Origin: Panopea generosa
Lineage: Eukaryota > Mollusca > Bivalvia > Adapedonta > Hiatellidae
Assembly (NCBI GenBank): GCA_029582155.1
Contig: CM055911.1
Span: 29,123,644 to 29,187,643 of the forward strand
Length of the DNA stretch: 64,000 bases
Direction of reading: 5' to 3'
Positions within the stretch are counted from its first letter, which is position 1; each line of letters opens with the position of its first letter. Shown piece by piece: positions 32,442 to 44,730 of this stretch. A program made the translations under genes and the position numbers. Under the pieces are notes generated by a model. It did not search any database. It saw nothing but the letters and a program-made list of their open reading frames with translations, and was not told the origin of the DNA.

Positions 32442-35400
32442 ATATAAGTATAACATGAATTGGCAGCATATAATCTAGCATTCAGTGTGATATAAGTATA
32501 ACATGAATAGGCAGCATATAATCTAGCACTCAGTGTGATATAATTATAACATAAATTGGCAGCAAATAATCTAGCATTCAGTGTGATATAAGTATAACAT
32601 GAATTGGCAGCATATAATCCAGCATTCACTGTGATATAAGTATAACATGAATAGGCAGCATATAATCTAGCACTCAGTGTGATATAAGTATAACAAGAAT
32701 TGGCAGCAAATAATCTAGCCTTCAGTGTGATATAAGTATAACATGAATTGGCAGCATATTTTTCGGCATTCAGTGTGATATAAGTATAACATGAATTGGC
32801 AGCATATAATCTAGCACTCACTGCAATATAAGCATAACATGAATAGGCAGCATATAATCTAGCACTCAGTGTGATATAGGTATAACATGAATTGACAGCT
32901 TAATCTAGCACTCACTGTGATATAGGTATAACAAGAATTGGCAGCAAATAATCTAGCATTCAGTGTAATATAAGCATAACATGAATTGACAGCATATAAT
33001 CTAGCACTCAGTGTGATATAGGTATAACAAGAATTGGCAGCAAATAATCTAGCATTCAGTGTGATATAAGTATACCATGAATTGGCAGCATATAATCCGG
33101 CATTCAGTTTGATATAAGTATAACATGAATTGGCAGCATATAATCCGGCATTCACTGTGTATCTAGCATTCAGTGTGATATAAGTATACCATGAATTGGC
33201 AGCATATAATCCGGCATTCAGTTTGATATAAGTATACCATGAATTGGCAGCATATAATCCGGCATTCAGTTTGATATAAGTATAACATGAACTGGCAGCA
33301 TATAATCTAGCACTCACTGCGATATAAGTATAACATGAATTGGCAGCATATAATCTAGCATTCACTGCAATATATGCATAACATGAATAGGCAGCATATA
33401 ATCTAGCACTCACTGCGATATAATCATAACATGAATTGGCAGCATATAATCTAGCATTCACTGTGATATAAGTATAACATGAATTGGCAGCATATAATCC
33501 GGCATTCAGTGTGATATAATTATAACAAGAATAGGCAGCATATACTCTAGCACTCTGTGTGATATAAGTATAACAATAATTGGCAGCAAATAATCTAGCC
33601 TTCAGTGTGATATAAGTATAACATGAATTGGCAGCATATAATCTAGCATTCACTGTGATAAAAGTATAACATGAATTGGCAGCATATTTTTCGGCATTCA
33701 GTGTGATATAAGTATAACATGAATTGGCAGCATATAACCTAGCACTCACTGCAATAAAAGCATAACATGAATAGGCAGCATATAATCTAGCATTCACTGT
33801 GATATAAGTATAACATGAATTGGCAGCATATAATCCGGCATTCAGTGTGATATAAATATAACATGAATAGGCAGCATATAATCTAGCACTCAGTGTGATA
33901 TAAGTTTAACAAGAATTGGCAGCAAATAATCTAACATTCAGGGTGATATAAGTATAACATGAATAGGCAGCATATAATCTAGCACTTACTGTGTTATAAG
34001 TATAACATGAAAAGGCAGCATATAATCTAGCACTCACTGTGATATAAGTATAACATGAATTGGTAGCATATAATCCTGCACTCACTGTGATATAAGTATA
34101 ACATGAATGGGCACCATATAATCTAGCACTCAGTGTGATATAAGTATAACATGAATAGGCAGCATATAATCTAGCACTCAGTGTGATATAAGTATAACAT
34201 GAATTGACATCATAAAATCTAGCACTCAGTGTGATATAGGTATAATAAGAATTGGCAGCAAATAATCTAGCATTCAGTGTGATATAAGTATAACATAAAT
34301 TGGCAGCATATAATCCGGCATTCACTGTGATATAAGTATAACATGAATTGGCAGCATATAATCTAGCACTCACTGCTATATAAGCATAACATGAATTGGC
34401 AGCGTATAATCTATCCTTCAGTGTGATATAATTATAACATGAATTGGCAGCACATAATCTAGCACTCACTGCGATATAAGCGTAACATGAATAGGCAGCA
34501 TATAATCTAGCATTCATTGTGATATAAGTATAACATGAATTGGCAGCATATAATCCGGCATTCAGTGTGATATAAGTATAACATGAATAGGCAGCATATA
34601 ATCTAGCACTCAGTGTGATGTAAGTATAACAAGAATTGGCAATAAATAATCTAGCATTCAGTGTGATATAAGTATAACATGAATTGGCAGCATATAATCC
34701 GGCATTCAGTGTGATATAAGCATAACATGAAATGGCAGCATATAATCTAGCACTCAGTGTGATATAAGTATAACATGAATTGGCATCATATAATCTGGCA
34801 CTCACTGTGATATAAGTATAACATGAATTGGCATCATATAATCTAGCACTCACTGTGATGTAAGTATAACATGAATTTGCAGCATATAATCTAGCACTCA
34901 GTGTGATATAAGTATAACATGAATTGGCAGCATATAATCTAGCAGTCACTGTTATATAAGCATAATATGTATTGGCAGCATATAGTCTAGCACTCACTGC
35001 GATATAAGCATAACATGAATAGGTAGCATATAATCTAGCATTCATTGTGATATAAGTATAACATGAATTGGCAGCATATAATCCGGCATTCAATGTGATA
35101 TAAGTATAACAGAATAGGCAGCATATCATCTAGCACTCAGTGTGATGTAAGTATAACAAGAATTGGCAGCAAATAATCTAGCATTCAGTGTAATATAAGT
35201 ATAACATGAATTGGCAGCATATAATCCGGCATTCAGTGTGATATAAGCATAACATGAATTGGCAGCATATAATCTAGCACTCACTGTGATGTAAGTATAA
35301 CATGAATTGGCATCATATAATCTAGCACACACTGTGATGTAAGTATAACATGAATTGGCAGCATATAATCTAGCACTCAGTGTGATATAAGTATAACATG

Positions 35401-38400
35401 AATTGGCAGCATATAATCTAGCAGTCACTGTTATATAAGCATAACATGAATTGGCAGCATATAATCTAGCACTCACTGTGATATAAGTATCACATGAATT
35501 GGCAGCATATAACATAGCCCTCAGTGCCGTATAAGCATAACAGGAATTGGCAGCGTATAATCTAACACTCAGTGTGATAAAAGTATAACTTGAATTGGCA
35601 GCATGTAATCTAGCACTCAATGCGATATAAGTATAACATGAATTGGCAGCATACAATCTAGCACTCACTGCGATATAAGCATAACAGGAATTGGCAGCAT
35701 ATAATCTAGCACTCAGTGTGATATAAGTATAACATGAATTGGCAGCATATAATCTAGCTCTCATAGTGATATCAGTATAACATGAATCGGTAGCATATAA
35801 TCTTGCACTCAGTGTGATATAAGTATATCATGAATCGGCAGCAATCAATTTACCACTCAGTGCGATATAAGTATAACATGAATTGGCAGCATATAATCTA
35901 GCACTCAGTGTGATATAAGTATAACATGAATTAGCAGCATATAATCTAACACTCAGTGCGATATAAGTGTAACATGAATTGGCAGCATATAATCCAGCAC
36001 TCTCTGTGATATACGTATAACATGAATTGGCAGTAGATAAGCTAGCACTCACTGTGATATAAGTATAACATGAATTGACAGCATATAATCTAGCACTCAC
36101 TGCAATATCAGTATAACATGAATTTGCAGCATATAATCAAGCACTCACTGTGATTAAGTAGAACATGAATTGGCAGCATATAATCTAGCTCCAACTGTGA
36201 TATAAATATGACATGAATTGGCAGCATAAAACCTAGCACTCACTGTAATATAAGCATAACATTAATTGGCAGCACATAATTTAGCACTCACTGTGATTTA
36301 ATTATAACATGAATTGGCAGCATATAATCCAGCACTCATTGTGATATAAGTATAACATGAATTGGCAGCATATAATCTAGCACTCAATGCGATATAAGTA
36401 TAACATGAATTGGCAGCATATAATCCAGCAATCACTGTGGTATAAGGTTAACATGAATTGGCAACATATAATCTAGCACTCAGTGTGATATAAGTATAAC
36501 ATGAATTGGCAGCATATAATCCTGCACTCACTGTGATATAAGTATAACATAAATCTGCAGCATATAATCTAGCACTCATTGTGATATAAGTATAACATGA
36601 ATCGGCAGCATATAACTAGCACTCAGTATGATATAAGTATATATATATCGGCAGCATATAATCTAGCACTCACTGTGATATAAGTATAACATGAATTGGC
36701 AGCATATATCCCAGCACTCAGTGTGATATAAGTATTATATGAATTGGCAGCATATATTCTAGCACACAGTGTGATATAAGTATAACATGAATTGGCAGCA
36801 TATAATGCAGCACTCACTGTGATATAAGTATAACATGAATTGGCAGCATATAATCTAGCAGTCACTGTGATATAAGTATAACATGAATTGGCAACAAATA
36901 TTTTAGCACTCACTGTGATATAAGTATAAAATGTATCGGCAGCATATAATCTAGCACTCAGTATGATATAAGTATAACATGAATCGGCTGCATATAATCT
37001 AGCACTCACTGTGATATAAGTATAACATGAATCGGAAGCACATATTCTAGCACTCAGTGTGATATAAGTAGATCATGAATTGGCAGCATATAATCTAGCA
37101 CTCACTTAGATATAAGTATAACATGATTTGGCAGCATATAATCTAGCACTCACTGTGATATAAGTATAACATGAATCAGAAGCACATATTCTAGCACTCA
37201 GTGTGATATATGTATAACATGAATTGGCAGCATATAATTTACCACTCAGTGTGATATAAGTATAACATGAATTGGCAGCATATAATCTAGCACTCAGTGT
37301 GATATAAGTATAACATGAATTGGCAGCATATAATCTAGCAGTCACTGTTATATAAGCATAACATGAATTGGCAGCATATAATCTAGCAGTCACTGTGATA
37401 TAAGTATAACATGAATTGGCAACAAATATTTTATCACTCACTGTGATATAAGTATAAAATGAATCGGCAGCATATAATCTAGCACTCAGTATGATATAAG
37501 CATAACATGAATCGGCTGCATATAATCCAGCACTCACTGTGATATAAGTATAACATGAATCGGAAGCACATAATCTAGCACTCAGTGTGATATAAGTAGA
37601 ACATGAATTGGCAGCATATAATCTAGCACTCACTTAGATATAAGTATAACATGAATCGGCAGCATATAAACTAGCACTCACTGTGAAATAAGTTTAACAT
37701 GAATTGGCAGCATATAATCCAGCACTCACTGAGATATAAGTGTAACATGAATTGGCAGCATATTATCTATCAGTCACTGTTATATACGCATAACAGGAAT
37801 TGGCAGCATATAATCTACCAGTCACTGTGATATATGTTAAACATGAATTGGCAATATATATTTTAGCACTCAGTATGATATAAGTATATATAAATCGGCA
37901 GCATATAATCTAGCACTCACTGTGATATAAGTAGAACATGAATTGGCAGCATATATCCCAGCATTCAGTGTGATATAAGTATTATATGAATTGGCAGCAT
38001 ATATTCTAGCACACAGTGTGATATAAGTATAACATGAATTGGCAGCATATAACGCAGCACTCACTGTGATATAAGTACAACATGAATTGGCAGCATATAA
38101 TCTAGCAGTCACTGTGATATAAGTATAACATCAATTGGCAACAAATATTTTAGCACTCACTGTGATATAAGTATAAAATGAATTGGCAGCATATAATCTA
38201 GCACTCAGTATGATATAAGTATAACATGAATTGGCTGCATATAATCTAGCACTCACTGTGATATAAGTATAATATGAATCGGAAGCACATATTCTAGCAC
38301 TCAGTGTGATATAAGTAGAACATGAATTGGCAGCATATAATCTAGCACTCAGTGTGATATAAGTATAACATGAATTGGCAGCATATAATATAGCACTCAC

Positions 38401-39713
38401 TGTGATATAAGTATAACATGAATCGGAAGCACATATTCTAGCACATAGTGTGATATATGTATAACATGAATTGGCAGCATATAATTTACCACTCAGTGTG
38501 ATATAAGTATAACATGAATTGGCAGCATATAATCTAGCACTCAGAGTGATATAAGTATAACATGAATTGGCAGCATATAATCTAGCAGTCACTGTTATAT
38601 AAGCATAACATGAATTGGCAGCATATAATCTAGCAGTCACTGTGATATAAGTATAACATGAATTGGCAACAAATATTTTAACACTCACTGTGATATAAGT
38701 ATAAAATGAATCGGCAGCATAAAATCTAGCACTCAGTATGATATTAGTATAACATGAATCGGCTGCATATAATCTAGCACTCACTGTGATATAAGTATAA
38801 CATGATTCGGAAGCACATATTCTAGCACTCAGTGTGATATAAGTAGAACATGAATTGGCAGCATATAATCTAGCACTCACTTAGATATAAGTATAACATG
38901 AATTGGCAGCATATAATCTAGCACTCACTGTGATATAAGTATAACATGAATCGGAAGCACATATTCTAGCACTCAGTGTGATATATGTATAACATGAATT
39001 GGCAGCATATAATTTACCACTCAGTGTGATATAAGTATAACATGAATTGGCAGCATATAATCTAGCACTCAGTGTGATATAAGTATAACATGAATTGGCA
39101 GCATATAATCTAGCAGTCACTGTTATATAAGCATAACAGGAATTGGCAGCATATAAACTAGCAGTCACTGTGATATAAGCATAACATGAATTGGCAACAA
39201 ATAATTTAGCACTCACTGTGATATAAGCATTACATGAATCGGCAGCATATAATCTAGCACTCTCTGTGATATAAGTATAACATGAATCGGCAGCATATTA
39301 TCTAGCACTCAGTATGATATAGGTATAACATGAATCGGCAGCATATAATATAGCACTCTCTGTGATATAAGTATAACATGAATCGGCAGCATATTATCTA
39401 GCACTCAGTATGATATAAGTATAACATGAATTGGCAGCACATAATCTAGCACTCAGTGTGATATAAGTATAAAATGAATTTCCAGCATATAATCTAGCAT
39501 TCACTTAGATAAATGTATAGCATGAATTGGCAGCATATAATCTAGCACTCACTTAGATATAAGTATAACATTTATTGGCAGCATATAATCTAGCACTCAG
39601 TGTGATATAAGTATAACAGGAATTGGCAGCATATAATATAACACTGAGTGTGATATAAATATAACATGAATCGGCAGCATATAATCTAGCACTCACTGCT
39701 ATATAAGTATAAC
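32442..39713 (-). repeat. 48-bp minisatellite, about 150 copies, with open minus-strand frame
   Basis: Plus-strand unit: TGATATAAGTATAACATGAA, TTGGCAGCATATAATCTAGC, ACTCACTG. Because 48 is 16 codons and one minus-strand frame lacks stops, that strand reads as the repeat SARLYAANSCYTYITL with variants (N for S, G for R, A or V for T, F for Y). Open runs of 407, 312, 249, 212, 175, 129, 128, 111, 90 and 80 codons result, interrupted by stops and by at least three frame changes. Left-half units have more variant types (ATAGGCAGC, AATCCGGCATTC, AACAAGAATTGG); the right half adds ATCGGAAGCACATATTC and ACAAATATTTTAG. Blocks recur at about 528 bases (11 units) and about 1,250 bases (26 units; compare 36636 with 37885). 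No start context, splice sites or signal peptide were identified. I annotate it as satellite DNA; translation is unproven. Confidence 0.95.
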
Positions 39714-40140
39714 ATCATTGACACGTTTTGTGATTGTTCTATGGACAAGTAAGGCTTTAAATCATGGGCATGTTTAGTGAATGTTCTATGGACAAGCAAA
39801 GCTTTAAATCATGGACACGTTTTGTGAATGTTCTATGGACAAGCAAGGCTTTAAATCATGGGCACGTTTAGTTAATGTTCTATGGACAAGCAAAGCTTTA
39901 AATCATGGGCACGTTTAGTGAATGTTCTATGGACAAGCAAAGCTTTAAATCATGGGCACGTTTAGTGAATGTTCTATGGACAAGCAAGGCTTTAAATCAT
40001 GGGCACGTTTAGTGAATGTTCTATGGACAAGCAAAGCTTTAAATCATGGACACGTTTTGTGAATGTTCTATGGACAAGCAAGGCTTTAAATCATGGGTAC
40101 GTTTTGTGAATGTTCTTTGGACAAGTAAGGCTTTAAATCA
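39714..40140. repeat. 47-bp minisatellite, about 9 copies
   Basis: The unit is CATGGGCACGTTTAGTGAAT, GTTCTATGGACAAGCAAAGC, TTTAAAT. It begins in the same stretch where the 48-bp array stops, with no spacer, and is unrelated in sequence. Units alternate between GGGCACGTTTAG and GGACACGTTTTG types. Confidence 0.95.
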
Positions 40141-41023
40141 TTGTAGTTATATTTCAGTTTAACCAGGGTTTTCAATGTCCTTCAATTTTTGCGTTTTTTC
40201 CACACTTTTTAATAAAATGTCTTTTAACATTCTCCAATCGGACTAAAAAGTCTCATTATATGGAAAACAAATGACCCCAAATTTCAAATTGTGAGGGAAA
40301 ACACCTCGTCAATTATGTTTATGTTCACGGAATATAATATTGAGACAGTAGGTTTTATTGTTTCTATGTTCTCCTTAAGTTTATTTAAATAACGAGTCAA
40401 TATGTATTGGTCTTAATGACTATTTTGAAGGGGGAAAAAAAGGTCATGGTAACGATTTTTTTTTTTTTTTTGAAAAGTAAAATTCGTAATTTTATTTATA
40501 TAACTCACATTACAGGTTCTAACACTCAAATTACAACATTGTTAAATCAGCAGACAATGGTCTCAATTACTTTATTGTGTGGAGGTACACAATAGATGTA
40601 TATAACTGTGTACAACGAAACACCATGCCAGTATAACACACTGGGTGTAAGTAAATGTCTGCAACGGAACAACATGTTAGTATTACACAGGGTGTAAGTA
40701 ATTGTGTTCAACACCAGCGTCTATGAGATAACGGTCCAGACATTTTTCAAACATGTGCACAAGACATAATAGATGCTATCTAGATATTGAGCTCGATTGG
40801 TTTGATCCATATTTGATATATAGACACATACTTGATAGTTCACACTGAATATTTGAAAATTGCTCGTGGAGATAATTAGCTATAACGGCGAAATTTTGAA
40901 AAACAAATGCAACAATCAAACCGGAATACATGTAAGTATATAGTTTATGAAAAATATACCTAAGGACGAATCCTCATACGAAACATTGAAACAAGTGACG
41001 AGCGTTCATATTTGTTTTCAATA
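40141..41023. other. No gene seen
   Basis: Contains a T20 tract (about 40457-40476) and a short duplicated stretch at about 40600-40710 (GTATAACACACTGGGTGTAA and GTATTACACAGGGTGTAA). No coding signal. Confidence 0.4.
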
Positions 41024-41223
41024 TACAGTAGAACGTCATTTTCTCGAACAGTGATGCTGCAACACCACATATATCTCGAACCTCTTATCTGGTCCAGGCC
41101 AAATTCCTATTTCGATGTATATACATGTACATGTATGGTATGATGTTGACAATACTTGATTCGAACAACCCTTAACTCGAACTATTTTGTCCAGTCCCGT
41201 CGAGCCATCGGAGTTCTACTGTA
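41024..41223. mobile_element. Tc1/pogo-type MITE, copy 1
   Basis: Ends TACAGTAGAAC at left and GTTCTACTGTA at right, with internal TCTCGAAC / AACTCGAAC words. It is 200 bases, bounded by TA, non-coding. Confidence 0.65.
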
Positions 41224-41386
41224 CAGTCAAACCTTTCTTTAGCAGTCATTCAAAGGAAAAAGCAAATGTGGCATTTTAAGACAGGTTGTTGTTTAATGAT
41301 GGTTAATTTGCTCTGAAAGCATATAAATGGGAAATGACAAGTGTATCTGCTTAACAGAAGTGACCACATATGCAGGTTTTACTGTA
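41222..41386. mobile_element. Tc1/pogo-type MITE, copy 2 (abuts copy 1)
   Basis: Ends TACAGTCAAACCT at left and AGGTTTTACTGTA at right. It shares the TA with the preceding MITE, so the two are head to tail. Related to the copy at 59135. Confidence 0.65.
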
Positions 41387-41799
41387 TCGAATTAGCCAGA
41401 CTGAGTGTGAATGCTTTTATATATTGCGATAGAATTTTTAAAAAAAAATCAGATACCTTTATGGATTGTGTTTGCTGAATCAATGAAAATGAATAATTGC
41501 TTTAACTAAAAGCGGGATCAATTTTGAAATGAATGTATTTGTTGTATTTTTTTTATATTTTCTGACATCAAATGGATGCAACGCATTTAAAATACATATG
41601 ATCTATGTATGCACCAAAGGTATGTTCAGACAAAAATATGTATGTGAACAGTTTTTCGGTTACTTGTGGAAATACTGTGGTTCTACTTAGATTCATTTTG
41701 AGGTCCCCCTCCACCAAAATTACTGGATATGCCACATGTAGCATGTCATATGTTGAAAATGGTACTAAACCCAGTGGAAAAATATTGCACGTGGCATTT

Positions 41800-41968
41800 G
41801 ATTGCGAAACAAGTGACTACAACTTATACAAATCACGCTCTTCTTGTGTGATCCAATACCAAGCATTTGCGGAAAAGTGTCTTACTCAAAGACACCGTAC
41901 GTAGCCGGGGAGGGATTTAATCCACGACCCTCCGATCCTGGGTTCGGTGCTCTACCACTGGACTAGGG
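41800..41968 (-). repeat. SINE family B copy
   Basis: The reverse complement has an A-box-like CTAGTCCAGTGGTAGAGC and a B-box-like region next to ATCGGAGGGTCGTGGAT, then the AAGACACTTTTCCGCAAATG block. The longest preserved head among the minus-strand copies. Confidence 0.8.
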
Positions 41969-42129
41969 TATTTTGGAGTTTCTAATCTGCAAAATCACTT
42001 TTTCGAGTCTCGTAAATATTATAGTATGAAATATTACTATCAATTTATGCATTGTAGATTTACCAGAACTACGGAGGTGTTTAATACTATCTGAGGATCC
42101 TTTAGAAGCACCGAAGAAAAATAATCTTT

Positions 42130-42240
42130 ATTAATTGATCAGACGCGGGCTGTCAATTAAACAAGTCAATTATCCAATCAGCGATCAACATCGTCATTTT
42201 CCTTGGACATGAAATATGTCATTCTCATTAAGTTTTCCTC
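42130..42240 (+). repeat. Dispersed repeat fragment (pair with 13384-13470)
   Basis: GGGCTGTCAATTAAACAAGT, TTATCCAATCAGCGATCAAC and CGTCATTTTCCTTGGACA match the earlier fragment in order and orientation. Confidence 0.5.
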
Positions 42241-42290
42241 ACCGATATTCTGTTGTTGAATAATGCTGAGTGAGGTTTATCATTTCAAGA

Positions 42291-42570
42291 ACCACAGTGG
42301 TGGTCTAGTGGTATAGCGTCAGTCTCGTATGTGGAAGATCGTGGATTCGATCCTCGGCCGGGTCATACACTTAGAACTTAAGACTTGAAAATATGGCACT
42401 AAAAGCTTCTTCGCTTAGCGCTTAGTATTTAGAGGATAGTTCTAGGTCTCGTCGGCCCGGTGCCAGTGAATGTGACTTGATGGGGTATCATAGCATTTGT
42501 CTCGCGGCGATATGCTACTCAAATGTGGCAGCGCTCAGAATACTGTCTCCTGTAAAGACCGTCGCGAACT
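42291..42570 (+). repeat. SINE family A, second copy
   Basis: tRNA-like head (GGTGGTCTAGTGGTATAGCG, GATTCGATCCTCGGCCGGGT) and body (CTTCGCTTAGCGCTTAGTAT, GTCGGCCCGGTGCCAGTGAA) parallel the copy at 7862. It ends just before the 30-bp array. Confidence 0.82.
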
Positions 42571-42621
42571 GACTGTAAGTGAACACTTGTCAAAAGCTAC
42601 GCTAAACGCAATAAAACAATA

Positions 42622-44730
42622 GAAATCAGAAATAATACAAGTAACAACACTGAGTTCAGAAAAAATACAAGTAACAATACTGAGTTCAGATATAAAACAA
42701 GTACCAACACTGAGTTCAGAAATAATATAAGAACATGTACCAACACTGAGTTCAGAAATAGTACAAATAACAGCACTGAGTTCAGAAATAATACAAGTAC
42801 CAACACTGAGTTTAGAAATAATACAAGAACATGTACCAACACTGAGTTCAGAAATAGTACAAATAACAGCACTGAGATCAGAAATAATGCAAATAAAATC
42901 ACTGAGTTCAGAAATAATACAAGTAACAACACTGAGTTCAGTAATAATACAAGTAACAGCACTGAGTTCAGAAATAATACAAGTAACAACACTGAGTTCA
43001 GAAATAACACAAGTAACAACACTGAGTTCAGAAATAACACAAGTAACAACACTGAGTTCAGGAATAATACAAGTAAGAGCATTGAGTTCAGAAATAATAC
43101 AAATAACAACACTGAGTTCAGAAATTATGCAAGTAACAACACTGAGTTCAGAAATAATACAAGCAACAGCACTGAGTTCAGAAATAATGCAAATAACAAC
43201 ACTGAGTTCAGAAATGATACAAGTACATGTACAAACACTGAGTTCAGAAAAAAATACAAGTACAAGTACATGTACCAACACTGAGTTCAGAAATAGTACA
43301 AGTAACAACACTGAGTTCAGAAATAATACAAGCAACAGCACTGAGTTCAGAAATAATGCAAATAACAACACTGAGTTCAGAAATGATACAAGTAACAACA
43401 CTTAGTTCAGGAATAATACAAGAACATGTACAAACACTGAGTTCAGAAAAAAATACAAGTACAAGTACATGTACCAACACTGAGTTCAGAAATAGTACAA
43501 GTAACAACACTGAGTTCAGAAACAATACAAGCAACAGCACTGAGTTCAGAAATAATGCAAATAACAACAATTAGTTCAGGAATAATACAAGTAACAACAC
43601 GGAGTTGAGTTCAGGAATAACACAAGTAACAGCACTGAGTTCAGAAATAATGCAAATAACAACACTGATTTCAGGAATAATACAAGTAACAGCACTGAGT
43701 TCAGAAATAACGCAAATAACAACAATGAATTCAGGAATAATACAAATAACAGCATTGAGTTCAGAAATTATACAAGTAACAACACTGAGTTTAGAAATTA
43801 TGCAAGTAACAACACTGAGTTCAGTAATAATACAAGTAACAACAATGAGTTCAGGAATAACACAAGTAACGGCACTGAGTTCAGAAATAAAACAAGTAAC
43901 AACACTGAGTTCAGGAATAATACAAGTAACAACACTGAGTTCAAAAATAACACAAGTACATGTACCAACACTGAGTTCAGAAATTGTACAAGTAGCAACA
44001 CTGAGTTCAGAAATAATACAAGCAACAGCACTGAGTTCAGAAATAATGCAAATAACAACACTGAGTTCAGGAATAATACAAGTAACAACACTGAGTTCAG
44101 AAATAATGCAAATAACAACACTGAGTTCAGGAATAATGCATGTAACAACACTGATTTAAGGAATAACACAAGTAACAGCACTGAATTCAGAAATAATGCA
44201 AATAACAACACTGAGTTCTGGAATAATACAAGAAACAGCACTGAGTTCAGAAATAATGCAAATAACAATACTGAGTTCAGGAATAATACAAGTAACAACA
44301 CTGAGTTCAGAAATAGTAAAAGTTACAGCACTGAGTTCAGAAATAATGCAAATAACAACACTGAGTTTTGGAATAATACAAGTAACAACACTGAGTTCAG
44401 AAATAATGCAAATCAAACACTGAGTTCATGAATGATACAAGTAACAACACTGTGTTCAGAAATAACACAAGTAACAACACTGAGTTCAGAAATAATGCAA
44501 ATAATAACACTGAGTTCAGGAATAATACAAGTTACAACACTGCGTTCAGTAATAATACAAGCAACAACATTGAGTTCAGAAATAATACAAGAAACAGCAT
44601 TGAGTTCAGAAATAATACAAATAACAACACTGAGTTCAGGAATACTACAAGTAACAATACTGAGTTCAGGAATAATACAAATAACAACACTGAGTTCAGA
44701 AATAACACAATTGGCAACACTGAATCAAAG
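42622..44730. repeat. 30-bp minisatellite, about 70 copies
   Basis: The unit is ACTGAGTTCAGAAATAATAC followed by AAGTAACAAC. The period is 10 codons and the unit has few stops, so long frames are open on both strands: TEFRNNTSNN and LSSEIIQVTT on plus, LNSVLLLVLF and ISELSVVTCI on minus. That so many frames are open at once argues against any one being a protein. Some units carry an insertion containing ACATGTAC near 42730, 42830, 43230, 43430 and 43960. Confidence 0.96.

Noticed and set aside
41605-41904. 99-codon plus-strand frame
   Set aside because: Its last third is the reverse of a SINE family B copy, and the rest has no motif or splice support.
32442-44730. CRISPR array
   Set aside because: Units abut directly with no unique spacers and the context is eukaryotic; these are minisatellites.
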